A DNA stretch of 5,542 nt from Bacteroidota bacterium (GTDB lineage Bacteria; Bacteroidota; Bacteroidia; Cytophagales; Cyclobacteriaceae): the NCBI GenBank assembly GCA_027297025.1, contig JAPUIM010000287.1, forward strand, positions 1-5,542. The letters are read 5' to 3'. Made by a program: the position numbers and the translations under genes. The notes below the pieces were generated by a model. The model saw nothing but the letters and a program-made list of their open reading frames with translations, was not told the origin of the DNA and ran no database searches. Positions 1 through 5,542 of the stretch are shown here, piece by piece; the first letter of the stretch is position 1, and every line of letters starts with the position of its first letter.

Positions 1-1218
1 ACTGCCATGGGCCGGTTCATCATGTGGTTGGTCCGAAAATATTTCCCCACCAACTGGCATTTTATAGGTCGTCAAAGCCTGGCCAACCTCTATCGACCCA
101 ACAACCAAACCTTGATTTTAATCATTTCCATTGGATTGGGTACGGCCCTCATTACCACCTTATTCTTCATACAGAGTTTATTAATTAATAAAGTACAGAT
201 CGCTAGCATAGGAGATCAGCCCAATATGGTGCTGTTTGACATTCAAACTAAACAAAAAGAAAAAATAGCCCAATTGGCCCGCTCATTTAACCTTCCGCTT
301 ATCCAACAGGTACCCATCATTACCATGCATTTGCTGGAGGTCAAGGGCAAAACCAAGGAGCAATCCAAAGCCGATTCCCTGGAAATTCCCGATTGGGTGT
401 ATGATCGAGAATACCGGGTGACCTACCGGGACTCGTTGATCGATTCCGAAGAAACGGTGGAGGGAGCATGGACCGGTAAGGCCCCCGGACCACAGGATCC
501 CATCATTATCTCACTGGAAGAAGTTTATGCTAAAAGAATGAAAGCGGAAGTGGGTGATGAAGTCACTTTCAATGTGCAAGGTGCAATCATCACCACCCAG
601 ATAGGTCATTTGCGCAAAGTCAACTGGAACCGGGTACAAACAAACTTTTTGATAGTATTTCCCTTGGGAGTTTTGGAACAAGCGCCTCAATTTCACGTGC
701 TAATGACCAAAACCAACTCCAGTAAAGTTTCAGCCGATTTTCAACGTACCATGGTGAAAAAATACCCCAATGTTTCGGTGATTGACCTCACTTTGATATT
801 GAATACACTGGATGATATACTCCAAAAGGTATCCTTTGTCATTCGATTTATGGCCTTGTTCAGTATTACCACCGGACTGCTGGTATTGGTGAGTTCTGTG
901 GTCATTAGCAAATTTCAGCGCATCCAGGAAAGCGTGTTGTTGAGGACCTTGGGTGCCAGTAAAAAACAGATCATCAGCATCAATACACTGGAATACTTTT
1001 ACCTGGGAAGTCTTGCATCTGCCACCGGTATATTACTTTCCCTGGCAGCCACCTGGGCTCTGGCTTACTTTTTATTTGAGGTGGACTTTATTCCTGACCT
1101 CACTCCCATGATAGTAGTGTACCTGGTGATCACCGGTATCACGGTCCTCATCGGAATAACCAACAGCCGCAGTGTGATCATAAAACCTCCACTGGAAATA
1201 CTCCGCAACGAGATATAG
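1..1218 (+). CDS. FtsX-like ABC transporter permease, YbbP type (C-terminal part, 5' end outside window)
   Basis: This is the C-terminal half of an inner-membrane ABC transporter permease. The frame is open to the left edge (the two codons before the ATG at 7 are sense), so that ATG is probably internal; YbbP-type permeases are about 800 residues and only about 405 are seen here. Numbering from the ATG at 7, a membrane segment lies at about 35-60, preceded by 'RQSLANLYRPNNQT', a typical entry to the second FtsX unit. A large periplasmic domain follows at about 61-270, then three membrane segments at about 277-300, 328-357 and 366-385. Between the first two of these three is the cytoplasmic coupling loop 'RIQESVLLRTLGASKKQI' (305-322), an FtsX-family hallmark that contacts the ATPase. 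The end 'KPPLEILRNE' is also typical. Family members work with a YbbA/LolD-like ATPase in envelope lipid, lipoprotein or export functions. The substrate cannot be read from sequence. The next gene starts 42 bases downstream on the same strand. Confidence 0.88.
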   Translation, partial: TAMGRFIMWLVRKYFPTNWHFIGRQSLANLYRPNNQTLILIISIGLGTALITTLFFIQSLLINKVQIASIGDQPNMVLFDIQTKQKEKIAQLARSFNLPLIQQVPIITMHLLEVKGKTKEQSKADSLEIPDWVYDREYRVTYRDSLIDSEETVEGAWTGKAPGPQDPIIISLEEVYAKRMKAEVGDEVTFNVQGAIITTQIGHLRKVNWNRVQTNFLIVFPLGVLEQAPQFHVLMTKTNSSKVSADFQRTMVKKYPNVSVIDLTLILNTLDDILQKVSFVIRFMALFSITTGLLVLVSSVVISKFQRIQESVLLRTLGASKKQIISINTLEYFYLGSLASATGILLSLAATWALAYFLFEVDFIPDLTPMIVVYLVITGITVLIGITNSRSVIIKPPLEILRNEI

Positions 1219-1260
1219 TTTTTAAATCCTATCATTTATCATCAATTTTAGGGTCTTAAT

Positions 1261-2442
1261 ATGAAAATAGATATTGATAATATCAGAGCAGAAACTCCGG
1301 GTGTTCAACAGGTAAAACATTTCAATAACGCGGGTTCATCATTGGTGCCACAGGCAGTCAGTCAAGCGGTTATTGATTATTTGCGGGAGGAGGAATTATA
1401 CGGGGGCTATGAGGTAGAAGCCAAGTACCAATCCCAGCTGGAAGACACCTATGTGCAGACTGCCAAACTGATCAATGCCCAACCCGGGGAGATTGCCTAT
1501 ATGGAAAGCGCCACCGCTGCCTGGGGTGCAGCTTTTTATGCCATTCCATTTAAAGCCGGTGATATCGTTCTGACAGGCTTGTCAGAATATGCCAGTAATT
1601 ACATCCCTTTTCTTCAACTTAAAAAGAGATTAGGGCTGGAGATCCGGATCATCCCCGATGACAGTTACGGACAAATTTCACTGGATCATTTAAAGAATAT
1701 GATCACCGACCGGGTCAAGCTGATCGCCATCACCCATATTCCCACTAACGGGGGATTGGTGAACCCAGCCCGGGAAATAGGGGAAATCGCCAATAACGCA
1801 GGGATCTGGTACCTATTGGATGCCTGCCAATCTTTAGGACAATATCCGGTGGACGTGAAAAAGATCGGCTGTCAAATATTATCTGCAACCGGCAGGAAAT
1901 TCTTGAGGGCACCCCGGGGATCCGGATTCCTATACGTGGACGATAACATCCTGTCCCAACTGGAACCCGAGCAACTGGATATGCATGGTGCCACCTGGAC
2001 CACTACCGATGGATATGAAATGCGTAGGGACGCTCGACGGTTCGAACTGTGGGAATCCAGCTATGCTCTCAAAATGGGTTTTCGGGCGGCAGTGATTTAT
2101 ACCCTGGAATTAGGCATTGAAAATATTTGGGAACGGGTGCAGTCCCTGGGTCAAATGTTTAGGGAACGTTTAATGGAGGTGGAGAAGGTGGAACTCCATG
2201 ACAAAGGAAAGGAGAAATGTGGCATTGTGACTTTTTCAGTGAAAGAACAAGATGGCTCCCATATCAAACGAGAATTGGCTAAGCACCAGATCAATGTCTC
2301 TATCTCCCCTGCAAATAGTACTTTATTGGATATGCAAGAACGCAAACTTCCGGAATTAGTGCGCGCCTCGGTTCATTATTATAACACTGAACAGGAGATT
2401 GGGATTTTTGTAGAAAAATTATCGGAAATCGTGAGAGGTTAA
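1261..2442 (+). CDS. Aminotransferase class V-fold PLP-dependent enzyme (isopenicillin-N-epimerase/EgtE-like)
   Basis: A complete 393-residue cytosolic fold-type I PLP enzyme; length is normal for the class V family. The N-terminal 'FNNAGSSLVP' (21-30) is the usual substrate and PLP-phosphate entry motif. Asp187 in 'LLDACQS' should pair with the pyridine nitrogen, with Gln190 beside it. Lys213 in 'ATGRKFLRAPRGSGFLYV' is the probable Schiff-base lysine. Arg368 in 'VRASVHYYNTEQEI' is the likely carboxylate-binding arginine. That last motif matches epimerase/lyase members (R-x-S-x-H-x-YNT-x-x-E) and lacks the catalytic Cys that SufS-type desulfurases have in the equivalent loop, so a C-S lyase, epimerase or transaminase is likelier than a sulfur-mobilising desulfurase. 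The start is the first in-frame ATG; the next Met is residue 81, inside the fold. No clear Shine-Dalgarno or promoter is seen in the 42-base gap after the permease, so read-through is possible. The 3' end overlaps the convergent lipoprotein gene by 4 bases. The substrate is unknown. Confidence 0.9.
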   Translation: MKIDIDNIRAETPGVQQVKHFNNAGSSLVPQAVSQAVIDYLREEELYGGYEVEAKYQSQLEDTYVQTAKLINAQPGEIAYMESATAAWGAAFYAIPFKAGDIVLTGLSEYASNYIPFLQLKKRLGLEIRIIPDDSYGQISLDHLKNMITDRVKLIAITHIPTNGGLVNPAREIGEIANNAGIWYLLDACQSLGQYPVDVKKIGCQILSATGRKFLRAPRGSGFLYVDDNILSQLEPEQLDMHGATWTTTDGYEMRRDARRFELWESSYALKMGFRAAVIYTLELGIENIWERVQSLGQMFRERLMEVEKVELHDKGKEKCGIVTFSVKEQDGSHIKRELAKHQINVSISPANSTLLDMQERKLPELVRASVHYYNTEQEIGIFVEKLSEIVRG

Positions 2443-2909
2443 TCGGCCTGGATCACAGTGATGGGATCCGTGTCAATTTGATTGCTTTGGTTGCCCGCCC
2501 TATCCACAACCCAAACCGTATAAATTACCGGCTCCTGGTCAGCATTCTCCTCCAAAATTGCTACACTGCTCAACTCAATAGGCAACTCACCGGTGATGGC
2601 AATTTTCGCTCCTTCCGGCGCCAATTCCGGGATCCTGAATTGAAAGGTGACCTGGTTGCGGTTGTCCAGTACGAAAAGGTTTTTTACTTCCGGTTCATTC
2701 TCACCCAAGTCTCCGTCCCCATCTGTATAAGATATTCTAATGGTGACTGGATCGGTAAATTCCACCACCGATTCGGGACTGATGCTCAAAAATTGGATGG
2801 CGGGAATAGGAGAAATTTCCTCGGTATCTTCTTTACTGCAACCGACCCAGGCCATCATCACGGCCAGCAGTAAAATCTTGTATTTCCATTTACAGAACAA
2901 AAGCATCAT
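2439..2909 (-). CDS. Small lipoprotein with probable Ca-binding Ig-like domain
   Basis: A 156-residue exported lipoprotein, last visible gene of the minus-strand operon. The N-terminus has a basic stretch (K7, K9, K11), a hydrophobic core 'ILLLAVMMAWVG' and Cys24 followed by 'SKEDTEE', a lipobox with an unusual Trp at -3. The acidic residues after Cys resemble Bacteroidota surface-lipoprotein export signals, so cell-surface display is plausible but unproven. Residues about 35-155 read as one beta-sandwich. 'SYTDGDGDLGENEPE' (60-74) is an acidic loop recurrent in Bacteroidota lipoproteins and likely to bind calcium; the end 'YTVWVVDRAGNQSN' fits the last strands of an Ig/cadherin-like fold. 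No catalytic residues are recognised. Two consecutive ATGs (2909 and 2906) follow directly on the TAA of the upstream gene with no gap, suggesting translation by re-initiation. A binding or scaffolding partner for the haem lipoprotein encoded just upstream is a reasonable inference. Confidence 0.8.
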   Translation of the reverse strand: MMLLFCKWKYKILLLAVMMAWVGCSKEDTEEISPIPAIQFLSISPESVVEFTDPVTIRISYTDGDGDLGENEPEVKNLFVLDNRNQVTFQFRIPELAPEGAKIAITGELPIELSSVAILEENADQEPVIYTVWVVDRAGNQSNQIDTDPITVIQAD

Positions 2910-2912
2910 TTA
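2904..2912 (-). promoter_or_regulatory. Zero-gap stop/start junction TAA-ATG-ATG (translational coupling)
   Basis: On the minus strand the haem-lipoprotein gene ends in TAA (2912-2910) and the next gene begins at the very next base with two successive ATG codons. No Shine-Dalgarno-like purine run lies just upstream. Ribosome re-initiation from the terminating upstream gene is the simplest explanation for how the small lipoprotein is translated. Which of the two ATGs is used cannot be decided; they differ by one residue. Confidence 0.55.
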
Positions 2913-3830
2913 TTGAACGATGAATGAATAAAAGTCTTTATATACAAACAAATCGTCATCCTGGGGAAATTCGGTGTCCGATTCCTGCTCCCCATCATTG
3001 GAATACACCCTAAAGTATATAGCCGTATTTTCCGGGAATTCCGAAGAATTAAAATCGGTTATCCAAAATTCTTCGTCATTAAAATTGAAATATTCTGAAT
3101 CAATTGTAAGTGCCTGAGAAAAATCATCCCTTTCTGTGGAAAACCGGATCCGGTTATTAATTAAATCGGCTACCGCAGTACTGTCATCCATCACCGACAC
3201 CACCAATTTGATATTTTGTTGAGGTGGCAATATAAAAGACCCGAACCGCTCAAGCCGTTGCTGGGAAAAATCCCGGTCAAAATTTTCGTTTGTGGGCACA
3301 TAAAACAGGATCCTTGCCCTGGTATTGGGATAACTGCCGACCTTGTCAAATACGTCCTTGGCCCCATCAGCGATCCACTGCCGAATGGCGTCGATCAACT
3401 CATCTTCCAAAGGTACACCAATATTGTCCTGGGGCATGCGGTCGTCCTGGTTGACAAAACAGCAATTGGTCAATCGTTCGATCAGTACCGAGGCCTCCGG
3501 ATCAAAGGGCACCACCCGGAAGTTAAACTCCAGGTTTTCATTGTTTTTGGTGATGGGATGGTACACCAGGGTGGAATATGTGCTTTGCACCGAACGGTAA
3601 TCAGGTTCAAAATTTCCGTCATGACAGGCGGGCAGGGAACATCTGGGTTTAAATATATCGCGATGCAATCCAGTGATAGAAAATGGACTGGCCTGTTCAA
3701 TTTCAGAGTTATCATCTCCATAATCGATCTGGTCGTATGGATTTTCAAAATTATCCTGGGAACAGGAATGGATGGATGCCGTCGCCACCCATATTCCAAA
3801 CATCAATAATATGATAATATTTCTCCTCAT
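2910..3830 (-). CDS. Lipoprotein with cytochrome-c-like domain (CX4CH haem motif)
   Basis: A 306-residue exported lipoprotein predicted to carry one c-type haem. The signal is 'MRRN' plus a hydrophobic core, ending 'SIHSC' with Cys23 as lipidation site, followed by an acidic spacer (24-46) rich in D, E and N. The haem domain spans about 52-160: 'IFKPRCSLPACHDG' gives C64-X4-C69-H70 in place of the usual CXXCH; 'FRVVPFDPEASVLIERL' (104-120) is the typical middle segment; 'RMPQDNIGVPLEDELIDAIRQWIADGA' holds Met132 as likely distal ligand and the characteristic final helix. Two adjacent cysteines (123-124) just before Met132 are extra. Residues about 165-306 look like a beta-rich domain with no recognised family. 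The gene starts 5 bases after the stop of the alkaline-phosphatase-like gene. The role could be electron transfer or a structural haem domain; planctomycete and myxobacterial relatives of this domain are mostly uncharacterised. Confidence 0.8.
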   Translation of the reverse strand: MRRNIIILLMFGIWVATASIHSCSQDNFENPYDQIDYGDDNSEIEQASPFSITGLHRDIFKPRCSLPACHDGNFEPDYRSVQSTYSTLVYHPITKNNENLEFNFRVVPFDPEASVLIERLTNCCFVNQDDRMPQDNIGVPLEDELIDAIRQWIADGAKDVFDKVGSYPNTRARILFYVPTNENFDRDFSQQRLERFGSFILPPQQNIKLVVSVMDDSTAVADLINNRIRFSTERDDFSQALTIDSEYFNFNDEEFWITDFNSSEFPENTAIYFRVYSNDGEQESDTEFPQDDDLFVYKDFYSFIVQ

Positions 3831-3835
3831 AAATT

Positions 3836-5143
3836 TTATACAAAAGCCCCTTCCAATACACTTCCCTGCAACAGACCGGCAGATATATCAGTATCGAAAC
3901 CCAGGATATTGGCAATGGTGGGCACAATATCAATGCTTTCACCGAGCTCCTGGTTGATGCCTTGGTTTTGTTTCACCACTCCCTGTGGTCCCAATATCAG
4001 GCAAAAGATCTCCCTGGAAACCGGGGTATTGGTGTGGTCAATAGCAAACCTCCCATTTTCGTCTATCACCGTGTTGGTCTCCAAATTGCGGCCGTGTTCC
4101 GGAGCAGCAATGAGAATGGTATCATTGGCCATACCCGGTATTTTTTGGATAAAATCCCACAAATGGGCCAGGGCATAGTCCGATTTCCTTAGGTTATTGC
4201 AGTAGCTGGAAAAATCATTGTGGCAAACATCCACATCCTGCATGTTGACCACCGTGAGTTCCGGTTTGAACTCCTCAATCACCTTTTCCGTGAAAAAAAT
4301 GTTGGTCATGTCTCCGGACATGTTTCCCCCCGGTGGTAGGTTCCAGGGATTGACGAAAGCCCCCCTCACAGCCTCTTCAAATAATCTGGTAATGAAATCC
4401 TGGATCCGTTGCTGGTCTTTTGAAGTATTAATCACACCGGCATCCCCCGGGGTAAATTGATTGGAGAAATTGTCGTCGAAAAATCCTCGGAACTTATCCG
4501 CCTGCTGCAACTCCATATCTGAGAATTCCTTGGGATCTCCCAATACGTTAAATCCAGATTGACTAATGATGGATTGGGGCTGGATATAGTTGGCCCCATA
4601 ATTAGCCCCATATCCTTGATAATTGCTGAAATTGAGGCTGGGAAATGGGCCCAGGGCATTGGAGATCCACCAGGCATTCAGAGCTGTGGATTCCGGGATG
4701 TTGTGTTTTCTGTAATATTCGAAAATGGTAGGAAAATCGGGCCTTTGGGTAATATTGATCTCAGCGCTGCTGTACACTCCGGTAACTGCGGTAGCATGGG
4801 CATTATAGTGACCCGTGGGACCAGTCTTATACCTGAACTCCTTAAACAAGGTGCCAAAATTTTGCAGGGGTAGGGAAAAAGGGTCAGGTAACGGCGATAG
4901 GCTGCCTAGCAGGTCCTGGGAAATGGCTTCGCTGCCGGGGATGATATTAGGCATCAAATTACCTTCGGATTTTTTCAGGGCCTCCAAATTCCTTACCCCT
5001 CCGGCAAACAAACAGAACACTACATGATTGACCTTTCGGGCTCCGGTTTGAGCAAACAACCGGCCACCTGGAAGAATATAGGGAGCACTGAAAGCTCCAG
5101 CCGATGCCAATCCTATTTTCCAGATGAAATTCCTTCGTTTCAT
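3836..5143 (-). CDS. Tat-exported alkaline-phosphatase-superfamily protein, DUF1501-like
   Basis: A 435-residue protein exported folded by the Tat system: 'MKRRNFIWK' is a good twin-arginine motif (R3, R4, F6), followed by a mild hydrophobic stretch and 'LFAQTGA' as probable cleavage region near residue 31. The mature part has the layout of DUF1501/sulfatase-like proteins: a first strand 'HVVFCLFAGGV' (40-50), 'TGHYNAHATAVTGVY' (110-124) where the family has its His/Ser-rich turn and 'TG' helix, 'DVDVCHNDF' (303-311) matching the family's D-x-H metal site, 'APEHGRN' (347-353) matching 'GE/DFGR', 'AIDH' (367-370) matching 'GRDH', and the C-terminal 'SIDIVPTIANILGF' shared with sulfatases. The conserved Asp, Glu and His residues suggest a metal-binding hydrolase fold, but the nucleophile is not evident. 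The start lies 3 bases after the upstream stop, within an A-rich stretch without Shine-Dalgarno. It is central to the operon, next to a haem lipoprotein. Phosphatase, sulfatase or non-catalytic roles all remain open. Confidence 0.78.
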   Translation of the reverse strand: MKRRNFIWKIGLASAGAFSAPYILPGGRLFAQTGARKVNHVVFCLFAGGVRNLEALKKSEGNLMPNIIPGSEAISQDLLGSLSPLPDPFSLPLQNFGTLFKEFRYKTGPTGHYNAHATAVTGVYSSAEINITQRPDFPTIFEYYRKHNIPESTALNAWWISNALGPFPSLNFSNYQGYGANYGANYIQPQSIISQSGFNVLGDPKEFSDMELQQADKFRGFFDDNFSNQFTPGDAGVINTSKDQQRIQDFITRLFEEAVRGAFVNPWNLPPGGNMSGDMTNIFFTEKVIEEFKPELTVVNMQDVDVCHNDFSSYCNNLRKSDYALAHLWDFIQKIPGMANDTILIAAPEHGRNLETNTVIDENGRFAIDHTNTPVSREIFCLILGPQGVVKQNQGINQELGESIDIVPTIANILGFDTDISAGLLQGSVLEGAFV

Positions 5144-5146
5144 TTT

Positions 5147-5542
5147 TTAAAACTTTCTGTACTGCTTGGAGGTCATGAAAGCATAGTAGATGATCTCCGG
5201 GTTAAAACTTTTATCCTCCTCTATTTCCTGGGTCATATGCCACAACTCAAATTCATTGGGGTCGCGGTTGTAAAATTTCTGATAGGTCACCATCACAAAA
5301 GCCTGCACATCCGATCTCATGGAAACCTCGCTGGGTATATTGACCTCGGGGTCCTTCAGGAAATTCTTGATGATCAGATCTTCAATCAGCTTTTTATCCC
5401 CAAAGGAAGCATAAGAAGTAGCCAGGTCATTGAGCTGACGGCTGTCCAGGGTTTTTCCAAACAGGTCGGAATAAGCGATTGAAATAAACTCAATGGTGGT
5501 CTTGATATTGGGTTTTTTCACCCCCTCCTGGACAATGGGCAC
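5147..5542 (-). CDS. Helical protein, C-terminal fragment; two similar segments, weakly DUF1549/DUF1553-like (5' end outside window)
   Basis: Only the last 132 or so codons are in the window; the frame is open to the right edge, where the first complete codon is a GTG that is probably an internal Val. The visible part is almost all alpha-helical and soluble. It contains two comparable segments: 'AYSDLFGKTLDSRQLNDL' leading to 'LIEDLIIKNFLKDPEV' (about 23-68), and 'TYQKFYNRDPNEFELWHM' leading to 'IIYYAFMTSKQYRKF' (about 86-131). Each has the pattern helix, '(G/N)-(K/R)-x-(L/P)-(D/N)', helix, then a helix ending in a 'S/D-P/K-x-Y/V' turn. This layout recalls DUF1549, DUF1553 and DUF4214 modules ('lyrellGRxPdxxEl ... 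LlaSpEY'), which in planctomycetes occur beside DUF1501 genes. The match is by shape only. The gene is first of the four visible operon members, 3 bases upstream of the Tat-exported protein, and the true N-terminus, including any export signal, is not visible. Confidence 0.7.
   Translation of the reverse strand: MPIVQEGVKKPNIKTTIEFISIAYSDLFGKTLDSRQLNDLATSYASFGDKKLIEDLIIKNFLKDPEVNIPSEVSMRSDVQAFVMVTYQKFYNRDPNEFELWHMTQEIEEDKSFNPEIIYYAFMTSKQYRKF

Noticed and set aside
7..9. ATG at position 7 as the true start of the permease gene
   Set aside because: The frame stays open to the left edge, and the protein begins in the middle of the expected two-unit permease with the linker before the second FtsX unit, so the gene very probably starts outside the window.
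1216..1223. TAGTTTTT as a possible Bacteroidota -7 box (TAnnTTTG) before the PLP enzyme gene
   Set aside because: It misses the final G, and no TTTG -33 box is found at suitable spacing upstream. It overlaps the permease stop codon and is likely chance in an AT-rich gap.
2478..2873. Open frame of 131 codons on the plus strand
   Set aside because: It lies wholly opposite the small lipoprotein gene, and its translation is low-complexity and Arg/His/Gln-rich with no signal or domain. The minus-strand reading has a lipoprotein signal and a recognisable motif.
3216..3809. Open frame of 197 codons on the plus strand
   Set aside because: Antisense to the haem lipoprotein gene; no recognisable domain, and the minus-strand frame contains the coherent cytochrome-like motifs.
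3836..3855. GGAAGGGG on the minus strand as a Shine-Dalgarno for the haem lipoprotein gene
   Set aside because: It sits about 17 bases from the ATG, too far for normal pairing, and lies in the coding end of the upstream gene. Bacteroidota starts usually lack such sites.
5024..5482. Open frame of 152 codons on the plus strand
   Set aside because: It straddles the start of the Tat-exported gene and the helical protein gene on the other strand; the operon reading with short gaps is far more consistent.

Overview
The window looks like a stretch of a Bacteroidota chromosome, probably a Cytophagales- or Saprospirales-like marine or environmental lineage. The evidence is moderate GC content, A-rich translation starts without a clear GGAGG Shine-Dalgarno, lipoproteins with loose lipoboxes, and a 'TDGDGDLGENE' acidic loop of the kind common in Bacteroidota surface lipoproteins. 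The lineage below phylum level is a guess. There are no RNA genes, mobile elements, CRISPR arrays or long non-coding stretches; the window is almost fully coding.

Left half, plus strand (1-2442): the C-terminal half of a large FtsX-like/YbbP-type ABC transporter permease enters from the left edge. After a 42-base gap comes a complete class-V-fold PLP-dependent enzyme of the isopenicillin-N-epimerase/EgtE/cysteine-desulfurase-like group. It has the PLP lysine and the PLP aspartate but not the cysteine that SufS-type desulfurases use. The two genes are co-oriented and may be co-transcribed, but nothing else ties them together.

Right half, minus strand (5542-2439): four genes lie head to tail with gaps of 3, 5 and 0 bases, clearly one operon whose promoter is beyond the right edge. 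In transcription order they are: (1) the C-terminal end of an all-helical protein with two similar segments faintly reminiscent of DUF1549/DUF1553-type modules; (2) a Tat-exported alkaline-phosphatase-superfamily protein of the DUF1501 type; (3) a lipoprotein with a cytochrome-c-like domain using a CX4CH haem motif and a distal 'RMP' methionine; (4) a small lipoprotein with a probable Ca-binding Ig-like domain. All three complete products carry an export signal, so the operon encodes an envelope or surface assembly. It resembles in outline the planctomycete gene sets that pair DUF1501 proteins with haem-domain (PSCyt1/DUF1549/DUF1553) proteins, here with the parts on separate polypeptides. The substrate and role are unknown.

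The two halves converge and share a 4-base TTAA in which the stop codons of both converging genes overlap, leaving no room for an intergenic terminator.
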